Below, piece after piece: positions 25,523-34,842 of a stretch of DNA of 64,000 nt. The position numbers and the translations under genes are program-made. Below the pieces are notes generated by a model. The model was not told the DNA's origin, did no database searches, and saw nothing but the letters and a program-made list of their open reading frames with translations. Each line of letters opens with the position of its first letter. Positions within the stretch are counted from its first letter, which is position 1. Origin of the DNA: Humibacter ginsenosidimutans (GTDB taxonomy: Bacteria; Actinomycetota; Actinomycetes; Actinomycetales; Microbacteriaceae); the NCBI RefSeq assembly GCF_007859675.1, contig NZ_CP042305.1:2232001-2296000 (forward strand). Reading direction: 5' to 3'.

Positions 25523-26659
25523 TCAGTGATAGAGCGGATGCCCGTCGGGTCCGGCCGGCACGCGCGTGCCGTCCACGTGGACGGGCCAGGTGAGCGGCAG
25601 CCCACGCACCTGCTCGAACGCCGGTGCACCATCGGGGCCGGCCGGCACCAGCCGCCCATCCGCGAGCCGCGGCCAGGCAAGGGGCGGATGCGGCGACGTG
25701 GCGGCTGAAGCAGCGGCCGGCGCCGTCGCGGGTGCGACGGGAACGGCGCCGGCGGGCGCGGCCGGCGCGGTGGGACCCGCCGGCGTCGCCGTCGCGGCCG
25801 GCGCGGAAGCTGCCGCCGCCGCTGCTTGTGCGGGCGCCGAGCCCGCCTGCGCTCCCGACGGCTGGGCGCCGGGTACGGGCGCGGCGGGTGCGCCGGGCAG
25901 GTAGGCGCCGGGCGCGCCCGGAACGTACGCCGGCGGCACGGCAGTCGGATAGTGCGGCGCGGGTGCGCTCGTGCGGTGGCCCCGGTTGATGAGCAGGCTC
26001 CAGAGCGGGATGAGCACGAGGGCGACACCGCCGATCACCGCGAGTGCCGCCACGATGCGGCCGTAGTACATCCAGTCCCACAGGTGGTTGAACGGTCGCG
26101 GTGTGGGGATGGTGACCATCACGGCGATGATGCCGAAGGAGATGCCTGCGACGAATCCCAGCGACCGGGTGACGGTGGAGGTCCAGCGTCCGACGAGGAT
26201 CCGCACGAGATCGACGAGCGCGAGCATGACGCGCACGAAGAGCAGGCAGAGGAATCCCAGCCAGCCGGCGAGCCACAACGGCATGCTGTCGTCGCCCGAT
26301 CCGTAAGAGCCGTACGCGCTGTCGGGCTCCGACGCCGTCCAGACCGCGACGATCCAGATCAGCAGCAGGTAGGCATCCACACCGAGCGACGCGAACTCGA
26401 ACCACTCCGGCCGGTACGCGCCGATCGCGGTGTCGAGCCAGACGAGCAGCGCGAAGAGGATGAGGGCCACGTCGGTGATGATGACGCGCGCGATGGTGTC
26501 GCCGCCGCTGCCGAACAAGATGAACACCACGGACACGAGCGCACAGGCGCCGACCACGATCAACACGATTCTCGCGCCCCATGCGCCGAGCACGCTCGTG
26601 CGCTTCAGATCGACCGGCGCCTGCGGATATGCGGGATGCTGGGGATACTGCTGACTCAT
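25523..26659 (-). CDS. Multi-pass membrane protein with Ala/Pro tail and WP-DG repeats
   Basis: 378 residues. A Pro/Gln/Tyr-rich N-terminus (QQYPQHPAYPQ), about six transmembrane helices (residues about 28-225), a long Pro/Ala-rich tail (about 230-335), and two copies of a short C-terminal repeat of pattern WP-x4-DG-x2-VPAGPDG-x-P (WPRLADGRLVPAGPDG and WPVHVDGTRVPAGPDG). I do not recognise the membrane domain. GAGGAG precedes ATG 26659 at good spacing. It appears monocistronic. Confidence 0.75.
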   Translation of the reverse strand: MSQQYPQHPAYPQAPVDLKRTSVLGAWGARIVLIVVGACALVSVVFILFGSGGDTIARVIITDVALILFALLVWLDTAIGAYRPEWFEFASLGVDAYLLLIWIVAVWTASEPDSAYGSYGSGDDSMPLWLAGWLGFLCLLFVRVMLALVDLVRILVGRWTSTVTRSLGFVAGISFGIIAVMVTIPTPRPFNHLWDWMYYGRIVAALAVIGGVALVLIPLWSLLINRGHRTSAPAPHYPTAVPPAYVPGAPGAYLPGAPAAPVPGAQPSGAQAGSAPAQAAAAAASAPAATATPAGPTAPAAPAGAVPVAPATAPAAASAATSPHPPLAWPRLADGRLVPAGPDGAPAFEQVRGLPLTWPVHVDGTRVPAGPDGHPLYH

Positions 26660-26831
26660 CGGCGTTCACTCCTCATCGTGGTGCTCCGTGGGTCTGGCCG
26701 GCCTCATGGTGCCTGCCTGTGCGGTTGGGCCAGCGTATCGAACCGGGGTGGACAGCACGCGTTCTCCACAGGCCGGTCGGGCATCCGGCGCCCTGGACGA
26801 CCGTAGTGCGACGGCCGCGAACGGCCCGCGC

Positions 26832-28295
26832 TCACTGCAGCGCGGACGTGAGCCGCGCGAGGTTGTCGAGCACCGTCGATCCCAGGGACTGCCCGAGCCA
26901 TTCGTCGAGCGTCAGCTGCTTGCTGGCCTCCCGGTAGCCCTGCTCCACCTCGCGCATCGCCGACACGAACGACGCACCGTGCACCATGAGGGAGATCTCG
27001 GCGTTGAGCTGGAACGAGCGCATGTCCATGTTGCTCGATCCGATGACCGCGACCTCGTCGTCGATCGTGAAGTGCTTGGCGTGCAGGATGTACGGCGCCT
27101 TGTACATCCAGATGACGACGCCCGCCCGCAGCAGTTGCTCGTAGTAGGAGCGCTGGGCGTGATAGACGAGCCCCTGGTCGCCGATCTCCGAGACGAACAG
27201 CTCGACCTGCACACCGCGCTGCACCGCTGTGGTGAGCGCGGCGAGCATCGCCTCGTCTGGCACGAAGTACGGCGACGTGATGATGATGCGCTCCGTCGCG
27301 TAATAGAGCAGGGCCAGGAACAGCTTCAGGTTGTTCTCGCCGCTGAAGCCGGGGCCGGAGGGCACGAGCTGGCAGTCCAGCTCATCGTCGGAGCGCACGG
27401 GAGCGGCGATGTCTCGCTCGCGTCCGAGAAGCTCGCCGGTCTCGAGATACCAGTCCGTGATGAAGATGGCGTTGAGACCGCTCACGATCGGACCTTGAAG
27501 CCGGGTGACGAGCTCTTTCCACTTGAGGCCGCGCTTGATGTTCTTGCGCTTGTTGTAGCTGCGGTCGATCACGTTCTGCGAGCCCATGAACCCGATGTGC
27601 CCGTCGACGACGAGCAGTTTGCGGTGGTTGCGCAGGTCGGGCCGCTGGTACTTGCCCTTGAGCGGCTGCACGGGAAGCATCAGGTGCCACGTGGCCCCCA
27701 TGCTCGTCAGCCGCTTGATGGTGCGCGCGTAGTCGCGCGTACGACGCGATGCGATGTGATCGAGCAGCACTCGAACGATGACGCCGCGCTTCACCGCATT
27801 CTCGAGCGCGTCGAAGAACGGGCCGGTCGTCTGGTCCCAGCTGAGGATGTAGAACTCGACGTGCACGTAACGGGAGGCGGCGTTGACGGCCGCCGTCATG
27901 GCATCCAGCGAGCCCTGATATTCGCCGATGAGGGATGCCGTGTTGCCGCCGACGAGCGGCATCGCGCCGAGATTGCGGTTGAGCGTGACCACCGACTGCA
28001 GCCAGCCGGGCCATGGGCGGTCGCGACGCACCAGCTCGATGCCGTCGGTGGACTCCAGGATGATCTCGTTGATCTGCTGCTGCCGCAGCCTGCGGATCTT
28101 CGGCAGCTTGAAACTGCCGATGAGCAGGAAGAACAGCCAGCCGAAGTACGGGATGAAGTAGATCGCGAGCAGCCACGCCGTGGCCGAGGTGGGCCGGCGG
28201 TTGCGCGGAATGACGATGATGGCGACGATGCGCAGCGCGAAGTCGATGACCAGCGCGGCGATGATGATGATCGTCGTCAGCGTTCCGCTCTGCAT
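26832..28295 (-). CDS. cls: Cardiolipin synthase
   Basis: 487 residues. Two N-terminal helices (IIIIAALVIDFALRIVAIIVI and WLLAIYFIPYFGWLFFLLIG) precede two phospholipase-D domains with HxK motifs: NHRKLLVVDGHIGFMGSQN and HAKHFTIDDEVAVIGSSN. It condenses phosphatidylglycerol (or a CDP-diacylglycerol partner) to cardiolipin at the membrane. GGGGGAGCAG directly precedes ATG 28295. It is flanked by intergenic stretches of 172 bp (26660-26831) and 193 bp (28296-28488) in which no gene is seen. Confidence 0.95.
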   Translation of the reverse strand: MQSGTLTTIIIIAALVIDFALRIVAIIVIPRNRRPTSATAWLLAIYFIPYFGWLFFLLIGSFKLPKIRRLRQQQINEIILESTDGIELVRRDRPWPGWLQSVVTLNRNLGAMPLVGGNTASLIGEYQGSLDAMTAAVNAASRYVHVEFYILSWDQTTGPFFDALENAVKRGVIVRVLLDHIASRRTRDYARTIKRLTSMGATWHLMLPVQPLKGKYQRPDLRNHRKLLVVDGHIGFMGSQNVIDRSYNKRKNIKRGLKWKELVTRLQGPIVSGLNAIFITDWYLETGELLGRERDIAAPVRSDDELDCQLVPSGPGFSGENNLKLFLALLYYATERIIITSPYFVPDEAMLAALTTAVQRGVQVELFVSEIGDQGLVYHAQRSYYEQLLRAGVVIWMYKAPYILHAKHFTIDDEVAVIGSSNMDMRSFQLNAEISLMVHGASFVSAMREVEQGYREASKQLTLDEWLGQSLGSTVLDNLARLTSALQ

Positions 28296-28488
28296 CTGCT
28301 CCCCCGAGGCTCCGATCGCACCCCTGCCCGGGTCGCGATGGTCGACTCGCGGCGTGCCCCGGCTTCGCCGACGCTAGCACTCCGGGAAACCGCAGAGGCT
28401 GCGCGGCACAGTGATCCACCGCGACGGGTGAGAAGCGTCGGAGCTGCCGTGGGCGAGGATGCCCCCACCCACCTCGCGCTGCAGGTCC

Positions 28489-28662
28489 TCAGCTCTTGGG
28501 TGCGAGCCCGCGCCGTGCCCGCTCCTGGGCCTCGACCTTGGCATACGCCTTGCGCTCGTTGCGGTCGGCATGCACGACGGAGCGCATCACGACCCAGAAG
28601 ACCAGCCCGACGAGAATCGTCGGCGCCAGAGCCCAGATGATGCCTGCCCACACGCCGTCCAT
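28489..28662 (-). CDS. 57-residue single-pass membrane protein
   Basis: It reads from ATG 28662 to TGA: MDGVWAGIIWALAPTILVGL, then VFWVVMRSVVHADRNERKAY and a charged helix ending RRGLAPKS. One transmembrane helix (about 8-27) is followed by a basic amphipathic helix rich in Arg, Lys, Glu and Ala. Codon use is that of a real gene (G/C at almost every third position). Function unknown; similar small proteins are, to my knowledge, common in Microbacteriaceae. A TATCCT box lies 9 nt upstream. Confidence 0.75.
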   Translation of the reverse strand: MDGVWAGIIWALAPTILVGLVFWVVMRSVVHADRNERKAYAKVEAQERARRGLAPKS

Positions 28663-28712
28663 AGTGGTTCAAGGATACGCGCGCTGCGGCTTCGCGTTCG
28701 CCGTGCAGACCC

Positions 28713-29609
28713 TCAGACGGATGAGGGCTCGGACAGCGCGGCCGTCGAACCGCGTGCGACGAATTCGGCCAGCGGAGCCGTGACGTCTTGCGGCTGACCG
28801 CCGTCGATCACCGTGAGCAGCGCCTCGGCGGCGAGACCGCCGAGCTCTCGCACGTCATGGCTCATGGCGGACAGCATCGGCGTCGCGAGGCGGCACAGCG
28901 TCGAGTCGTCCCACGCGACCACCGAAAGCTCCTCCGGCACCCGCACCCCGAGCCGGGCGGCCTCCTCGAGGCCCGCCACCGCCATCACGTCGTTGTCGAA
29001 GATGATCGCCGTCGGTCTCTCGGCCCCGCTCAGCAGCAGGCGAAGGCCTGCAGCTCCGCTTTCCGGCGAGTAATCGCCGACGGCCGTGAACGCCGTGCCG
29101 CCGACGGCCGCCATGGCGTCGGCGAACGCGGCGGTGCGTGACTGAGTGTGCACGAGGCGCTCCGGGCCGGAGACGCGACCGATCAGACGATGACCCAGAT
29201 CGGCGAGCTCGTGCACAGCACGAACCGTCGCCGCCGCGTTGTCGACGCGCACGACGGCCCCGCCCGCGGCATCCGTCGGCTCGCCGAGCGTGACGTGCGG
29301 CACGCCGAGCTCGTTGAGCAGTGGGCCGCGCGAGTCGTCGACCGTGAGGTCGCTGAGCGCGATGCCCGCGACGATGCCGGCGCTCACCCAGTGCCGATAC
29401 ACCGCGAGCTCATCGGCCTGGCTCGGAACGGTCTGCATGAGCACCTGCATCCCGCGCGGATGCACCGTGTCTTCCATGCCCGCGATGATCTCGCTGTAGA
29501 ACGGATCGACTCCGCTCGGGGAACGCACGAACGCCATGCCGATCACCGCGGGGCCGACGGATGCTGCGCTCATGGCATCAGTATCGCCGACCACCTCGAC
29601 TGCACTCAT
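28713..29609 (-). CDS. LacI-type sugar-sensor domain lacking the HTH
   Basis: 298 residues, aligning with the effector-binding part of LacI repressors only: VIGMAFVRSPSGVDPFYSEIIAGM, GIVAGIALSDL, HRLIGRVSGP, PTAIIFDNDVMAVAGLEEA, SVVAWDDSTLCRLATPMLSAM. The usual 55-60 residue helix-turn-helix and hinge are absent; only about 20 unrelated residues precede the sensor. ATG 29609 overlaps the beta-mannosidase stop (ATGA), so it is co-translated as the last operon gene. No signal peptide, so not a transport binding protein. ATG 29573 is an alternative start. Confidence 0.85.
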   Translation of the reverse strand: MSAVEVVGDTDAMSAASVGPAVIGMAFVRSPSGVDPFYSEIIAGMEDTVHPRGMQVLMQTVPSQADELAVYRHWVSAGIVAGIALSDLTVDDSRGPLLNELGVPHVTLGEPTDAAGGAVVRVDNAAATVRAVHELADLGHRLIGRVSGPERLVHTQSRTAAFADAMAAVGGTAFTAVGDYSPESGAAGLRLLLSGAERPTAIIFDNDVMAVAGLEEAARLGVRVPEELSVVAWDDSTLCRLATPMLSAMSHDVRELGGLAAEALLTVIDGGQPQDVTAPLAEFVARGSTAALSEPSSV

Positions 29610-32059
29610 CGAAGCAGTGCGTTGGCCGATGCCAGGACGGGCCAGCGCGTGAAGAGCCCCGGATCGAGGTCGGCCTCGCTGGCGACGTGGAAGACCGCGA
29701 CCTCGCCCGCCAGCAGCGAGACGAGCCCCGCGTCGACGCGAGCCGCCGGGTCGAGACGGTCGACGGCGAGGAACACGTCGCGCAGGTACGAGCGCGCACG
29801 CACCGAAACCCGATAGCCGCCCTCGGTGCGCACGGCGGATGCCTCCGCCGCGTCGGGAGCGAGCCGTTGCGCGATCACGTCGGCGCCGTCGTGCACGGCC
29901 CGACCGAATCCGTCGAGGTCGGCGACCACCAGCTCGTCGCCGGCGTCGCCGATCGCGGCGACCTCGGAGGGCAGCGCGTACGTCGACACGGAACGCGCAG
30001 CGACGTCGACCTCGACGCGCGCCACCCCGAGGACGGCGCCGGCGAGGCTCCGTCGGGTGAGGAGCGCGGTGCCGGCGAAGGCATTCGCGGAGTCGTTCAC
30101 GAGCACGAGCGCGAGGCCGCCGTCGCGAGGCTGGATCGTGGCCAGACGCGGTGCGTATGCGTCGCGCATGGCGTGCCAGAGCGGCTTGCGGTGTTCATCG
30201 AAGTCGACGGCGGCCCACGACACGACGGGCCAGTCGTCGTTGAGCTGCCACAGGATCGTGCCCGTGTTGTGCGGGGTCAGCGACCGGAAGTGCTCGACGC
30301 CGAAGCGGATGGCGTGCGCCTGATTGAGCTGGGTCGCCCAATGCCACTCCTCGATGCCGCGCGGCGCCGGCAGGTGGGGAGCCATGCCCAGCTCGAGCTT
30401 GAGGTTGCCGCTCTCCGCCTTCTGGTGCACGAGCATCTCGTGTCCATACGGTGCCAGCGGCTCGTCGTGCACCACGCGTGTCAGCGTGGACCACGCCGGC
30501 GGCCCCTGGAAACCGAACTCGCTGACGAAACGCGGGGCGTAGTCGCGGTAGGCGGTGTAGTCGCGCTGGTTCCAGACGTCCCAGATGTGCATGGTTCCGT
30601 TGCGCTCGTCGTTCGGATGCGCGTAGTCGACGAACGAGTACGGGCTCGCGGGCGAGTACGCCCTTGTCGGATCGAGCTCGGCGAGCAGCCGAGGGAAGAG
30701 ATCGCGGTAATACCCGTCGCCCCACCCGCGATCGCCGAGGGCCTCTCGCCAGCCCCACTCGACGTAGCCCCAGATGTTCTCGTTGTTGCCGTTCCAGATG
30801 ATGAGCGACGGATGCTGCGCCAAGCGCGCGATCTGCTCGCGCGCCTCCGCCTCGACCTCGTTCGCCAACCATTCCTCTTCGGAGTACGCGGCGCACGCGA
30901 ACAGAAAGTCCTGCCACACGAGCAGGCCCGCTTCGTCGGCGAGCTCGTAGAAGTCGTCGGACTCGTAGAACCCACCGCCCCACACCCGCAGCAGGTTCAC
31001 GTTGGCCTCGAGCGCGTCTGCCAGCCTTCGCACGTAGCGATCGCGATTCAGTTCGGTGACGAAGGCGTGGTCCGGAATCCAGTTGACGCCCCTGATCAAC
31101 ACGTCCTCGCCGTTCACCCGCACCACGAAGCGGTTGCCGGAAGCGTCGGGCGCGGTGTCGACCTCGACCGTGCGAAAGCCGATGCGGCCTGCCCAGCGGG
31201 CTGCGGGCATTCCGGTCACGGCGACCGTGACGTCGTACAGCGGCTGCTCGCCGTGCCCGATCGGCCACCACAGCTTCGCGTCGGCCACCCGCACGGCGAC
31301 GGATGCCGACACCTCCCCGGCAGCGACCGTGACGGCGCTCCGTGCCTCGCCGACGCGCACCTCGAGGTGAATGGGCGCGTGCTCCGACACCGCGTCCCGC
31401 TCCACCTCGACGTGCACCGTCGCGACGCCGTCCGTGCCGTCGACGCCGACGAGAGGCCGCACCGAGGCGATGCGGATGCCGCTCCATGACTCGATTCCGA
31501 TCGGCTGCCAGATGCCGCTGGAGGCGACGTCGATGCCCCAGTCCCAGCCGAAGGTGGAGGCCGTCTTGCGCAGCTGGTTGAAGGGGTGGTGGTTGACGTG
31601 CGGCCACGCTCCGTGCTCGGCGTCCCTGCGTTCGGCCTCCGTCACAGGCGGAGCGAACGTGACGGTCAGTTCGTTCGCCCCCTCGCGCACCAGGTGCCGC
31701 ACGTCGAACCGGTGGCTGCGATGCTGGTTCTCGGTGCGTGCGACCAGCTGACCGTTGAGCTCGATCGTCGCCACGGTGTCGAGTCCGAGAGCCACGAGGT
31801 CGTGCCTCGTGCTGCCGTCGTCCGCCCAGTCGAACGTCGTCGAATAGCGCCACTGCGTGCTGCCGATCCACTGCTGGGCTGCTTCGTTGTCGCCGTCGAA
31901 CGGGTCGGCGATGAGTCCGGCTCGCAGCAGGTCGGTGTGCACGAGACCGGGCACGACGGCGGGCACGGGTTCGCGAGGGAACCCGTGCGGCACGTCACCG
32001 CCTGTGGCGGTCAGGTGCCAGGGGCCGGCGAACGGGGCGAAGGTGGAAGGGAGGCGCAT
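29606..32059 (-). CDS. GH2 beta-mannosidase
   Basis: 817 residues. A jelly-roll sugar-binding domain (about 5-190, with STFGWDWGIDVASSGIWQPI typical of beta-mannosidases), an immunoglobulin-like domain, the TIM barrel (about 325-620) and C-terminal beta domains. The acid/base is Glu427 in IWNGNNENIWGY and the nucleophile Glu514 in FVSEFGFQG. It removes terminal beta-D-mannose, for example from mannobiose, beta-manno-oligosaccharides or the N-glycan core. No signal peptide, so it works on imported sugar. It follows the Opp-type transporter genes by 67 bp. Confidence 0.95.
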   Translation of the reverse strand: MRLPSTFAPFAGPWHLTATGGDVPHGFPREPVPAVVPGLVHTDLLRAGLIADPFDGDNEAAQQWIGSTQWRYSTTFDWADDGSTRHDLVALGLDTVATIELNGQLVARTENQHRSHRFDVRHLVREGANELTVTFAPPVTEAERRDAEHGAWPHVNHHPFNQLRKTASTFGWDWGIDVASSGIWQPIGIESWSGIRIASVRPLVGVDGTDGVATVHVEVERDAVSEHAPIHLEVRVGEARSAVTVAAGEVSASVAVRVADAKLWWPIGHGEQPLYDVTVAVTGMPAARWAGRIGFRTVEVDTAPDASGNRFVVRVNGEDVLIRGVNWIPDHAFVTELNRDRYVRRLADALEANVNLLRVWGGGFYESDDFYELADEAGLLVWQDFLFACAAYSEEEWLANEVEAEAREQIARLAQHPSLIIWNGNNENIWGYVEWGWREALGDRGWGDGYYRDLFPRLLAELDPTRAYSPASPYSFVDYAHPNDERNGTMHIWDVWNQRDYTAYRDYAPRFVSEFGFQGPPAWSTLTRVVHDEPLAPYGHEMLVHQKAESGNLKLELGMAPHLPAPRGIEEWHWATQLNQAHAIRFGVEHFRSLTPHNTGTILWQLNDDWPVVSWAAVDFDEHRKPLWHAMRDAYAPRLATIQPRDGGLALVLVNDSANAFAGTALLTRRSLAGAVLGVARVEVDVAARSVSTYALPSEVAAIGDAGDELVVADLDGFGRAVHDGADVIAQRLAPDAAEASAVRTEGGYRVSVRARSYLRDVFLAVDRLDPAARVDAGLVSLLAGEVAVFHVASEADLDPGLFTRWPVLASANALLR

Positions 32060-32126
32060 GGTGGTGGTTCGGTGCTTTCTGTGTGTTTCAGGACGTGGTG
32101 GGACGCCGGCCGCGGTAAGCGCGGCT

Positions 32127-32933
32127 CTATCCCGCGATCTGGGCCAGCCGGCGCTCGGGGTTCGGCGCCGCGGCGGCGAGCAGCTTCGTGTAGTCGTGCT
32201 GCGGGTTGAGGATGACCTCGTCGGACGGTCCGCGCTCGACGATCTCGCCCTTGTACATCACGAGGATTTCGTCGGAGAAGTGCCTGGCCGTCGCGAGGTC
32301 GTGGGTGATGTAGAGCACGCCGAGGTTCTCCTCGCGCTGCAGCCCGGCGAGCAGGTTGAGCACGCCGAGTCGGATCGACACGTCGAGCATCGAGACCGGC
32401 TCGTCGGCGATGAGCATGGTGGGAGCCGGCGCCAGCGCGCGGGCGATGGCCACGCGCTGGCGCTGACCGCCAGACAGCTCGTGCGGGTGCTTGTCCGCGA
32501 ACTCCTCGGCGGGGGTCAGCCGCACGCGCTCGAGCAGCCTCTCGACTCCGGCATCGACCTCGCGACGGGTTCGCGCGCGACCGTGCAGCCTGAGCGGCCT
32601 GGCGAGGTGGTGCCAGATCGAGTGGTAGGGGTTGAGCGAGGCGAACGGGTCTTGGAACACCATCTGCACTTGGTGCCGATAGTCCTGCAGCCCTCTCCCT
32701 GCACGCCTGACGGGTGCACCGTCGAGAAGGATGCGCCCCTCACTCGGATGCTCGAGCTGGAGCAGCAGCTTCGCGATCGTCGACTTGCCGCTCCCGGACT
32801 GACCGACGAGCGCGACGGTCTTGCCCGACTCGAGTGTGAAGCTCACATCGTTCACGGCCAGCAGCTCGCGAGCGCCGCCCGCGCCGCGCACCTTGTACCG
32901 CTTGGTGACGTTCTTGAATTCGAGCGTGGTCAT
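32127..32933 (-). CDS. Oligopeptide/oligosaccharide ABC ATPase (OppF-like)
   Basis: 268 residues. Walker A GQSGSGKSTIA, Q-loop VFQDPFASLNP, signature LSGGQRQRVAIARAL, Walker B MLIADEPVSMLD, and the C-terminal NPQHDYTKLL segment of Opp/Dpp ATPases. Its start overlaps the OppD stop by 4 bp (ATGA). It is the second of two ATPases energising uptake. In beta-mannoside gene clusters such Opp-type systems import manno-oligosaccharides instead of peptides (known for some; inferred here). Confidence 0.94.
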   Translation of the reverse strand: MTTLEFKNVTKRYKVRGAGGARELLAVNDVSFTLESGKTVALVGQSGSGKSTIAKLLLQLEHPSEGRILLDGAPVRRAGRGLQDYRHQVQMVFQDPFASLNPYHSIWHHLARPLRLHGRARTRREVDAGVERLLERVRLTPAEEFADKHPHELSGGQRQRVAIARALAPAPTMLIADEPVSMLDVSIRLGVLNLLAGLQREENLGVLYITHDLATARHFSDEILVMYKGEIVERGPSDEVILNPQHDYTKLLAAAAPNPERRLAQIAG

Positions 32934-33865
32934 CGGTCGGCTCCTTCGCTGTGCGCGACGGCGGTCACGGCATCCTCGACGCCGAGGCGGGCGTCGGCGA
33001 CGCCTGTACGGATGAAGTCCCCGCGCTCGCCCGTCAGCGACGGAAAGGAGGCCAGGAGCCGTTTCGTGTAGGGATGCTGCGGGTTGGTGTAGAGCTCGTA
33101 GGCGTCGCCGAGCTCGACGATCTCGCCGCCCTTCATGACCGCGATCCGATCGCTGATCTCCAGCAGCAGGGGAAGGTCGTGCGTGATGAAGATGACGGCG
33201 AATCCGAGCTCGGAGCGCAGCCTGGTGATCTCGTCGAGGATCTCGCGCTGCACGACCACGTCGAGCGCGGTGGTCGGCTCGTCCATGATCATCACCTGCG
33301 GGTCGAGCGCCATCGCCATCGCGATCATGACGCGCTGACGCATGCCGCCGGAGAGCTCGTGCGGGAACGACTTCAGGCGCGAGCGATCGACGCCGACGCG
33401 TTCCAGCAGATCTCCAGCGACCTGTCTGCGTTCCTTCCACTTCATCTCGGGGCGATGAGTCGTGAAGATGTCTTCGAGCTGGGCCTGGACGGAGATCACC
33501 GGGTTCAGCGAGTTCATCGCGCCCTGGAACACCATCGAGATCTTGTCCCAGCGGAACGCCCGAAGGTCGGCGCCGCCGAGCGATGCGAGGTCGACGCTGT
33601 AGCCCTCACGGGAGTGGAACGTGGCGGACCCCGAGGTGATCAGCGCCGGCGGTTTGAGCAGCCGGGTCACCCCGTAGGCCAGCGTGGACTTGCCGCAGCC
33701 GGACTCGCCCGCCAGTCCCAGCACCTCGCCGCGTCCGAGCGTGAGCGACACGTTCTTCACCGCATGGGTCGTGCGCTCGCCGAGGTAGTCGACGCTGAAA
33801 TCATCGATCGTGAGCACGGGGTCGGTCTCTCTGCGCGGCGGGCGGATGCTCGTTGCCTGGCTCAC
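32930..33865 (-). CDS. Oligopeptide/oligosaccharide ABC ATPase (OppD-like)
   Basis: 311 residues. Walker A GESGCGKSTLAYG, Q-loop VFQGAMNSLNPV, signature LSGGMRQRVMIAMA, Walker B VMIMDEPTTALD, H-loop FITHDLP and the Opp C-terminal NPQHPYTKRLL. GTG 33865 overlaps the permease stop (GTGA) with GAAGGAGG upstream, which fixes the start although the frame is open further upstream. Confidence 0.94.
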   Translation of the reverse strand: MSQATSIRPPRRETDPVLTIDDFSVDYLGERTTHAVKNVSLTLGRGEVLGLAGESGCGKSTLAYGVTRLLKPPALITSGSATFHSREGYSVDLASLGGADLRAFRWDKISMVFQGAMNSLNPVISVQAQLEDIFTTHRPEMKWKERRQVAGDLLERVGVDRSRLKSFPHELSGGMRQRVMIAMAMALDPQVMIMDEPTTALDVVVQREILDEITRLRSELGFAVIFITHDLPLLLEISDRIAVMKGGEIVELGDAYELYTNPQHPYTKRLLASFPSLTGERGDFIRTGVADARLGVEDAVTAVAHSEGADR

Positions 33866-34830
33866 TTGATGTCCTCCTTCTCGAGGCGCTTGATCTGCTC
33901 CGACGTGAGTCCCCACGACTTGCGTGCTGCCCTGGTCTGGTTGCGCAGCTTCGGGTTGATGATCTCGTCGATCGAGAAGTTGATCAGCGAGAGCGCCGCA
34001 CCGAACAGCGCGATGACGAGTCCCGGCGGCACGAACCACCACCACGCACCCTGTGTGAGCGCGAGGTCGTTGTAGGCCTGAAACAGGATGGTGCCGAGGG
34101 TGAACGTGTTGTTGGCGCCGAGGCCGAGGAACGACAGCCCCGCCTCGCCGAGGATCGCGAAGATGACGGCGAAGACGAACTGCGACGCCATCACAGGGAT
34201 GAGGTTGGGCAGGATCTCCACGACCAGTACCCGCCACGTCTTCTCCCCCGCGACTTTCGATGCGGCGACGTAGTCGCGGTTGCGCAGAGACAGTGTGACG
34301 GCCCTGAGCACGCGGGCCGATCCTGCCCAGCTTGTGATCGCCAGAACCAGGGCGATGAGAAAAAGGCCCCGCTGTTCCTGCGGAACGTAGCTGCCGATCA
34401 CGATGACGAGCGGCAGACCGGGGATGACGAGCACCACGTTGGTGAAGAGCGAGAAGCCTTCGTCGACGAATCCGCCGATGTAGGCGCCGAGGATGCCGAA
34501 GAACGCCGAGAGCACGGTCGCGAGCACGCCGACGGCGAAGCCGATGATCAGCGAGCCGCGCACGCCGTACGCGATCTGCGTCCAGACATCCGCGCCGGTC
34601 TGGGTGGTTCCCAGCCAGTGCTGCGCCGACGGTGGAGCGAAGAAGTCGGTGCTGATCGCGGTCGGGTCGCCGACGAGCAGGGGCCCGACGATGCCCCACA
34701 GGATGATGACGCCCGCGATGATCAGGCCGGCGATGAGCTTCGGCGATCGGGACGGCATGAGCCGGGCGAAGCTGCGCTTCGACGTGGCCTTGGGCGGTGC
34801 GACCTCGGTCGCGACGAGTGTGGATGCCAT
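33862..34830 (-). CDS. ABC permease (OppC/DppC-like)
   Basis: 322 residues. One N-terminal helix (IAGLIIAGVIILWGIVGPLL), an extracytoplasmic loop with HWLGTTQTGADVWTQIAYGVR (OppC hallmark), then five helices and the EAA loop (LRNRDYVAASKVAGEKTWRV). The C-terminal extension of about 35 charged residues is longer than usual. It starts 12 bp after the OppB-like stop. Confidence 0.94.
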   Translation of the reverse strand: MASTLVATEVAPPKATSKRSFARLMPSRSPKLIAGLIIAGVIILWGIVGPLLVGDPTAISTDFFAPPSAQHWLGTTQTGADVWTQIAYGVRGSLIIGFAVGVLATVLSAFFGILGAYIGGFVDEGFSLFTNVVLVIPGLPLVIVIGSYVPQEQRGLFLIALVLAITSWAGSARVLRAVTLSLRNRDYVAASKVAGEKTWRVLVVEILPNLIPVMASQFVFAVIFAILGEAGLSFLGLGANNTFTLGTILFQAYNDLALTQGAWWWFVPPGLVIALFGAALSLINFSIDEIINPKLRNQTRAARKSWGLTSEQIKRLEKEDIK

Positions 34831-34842
34831 GTCAGGGCCCTC

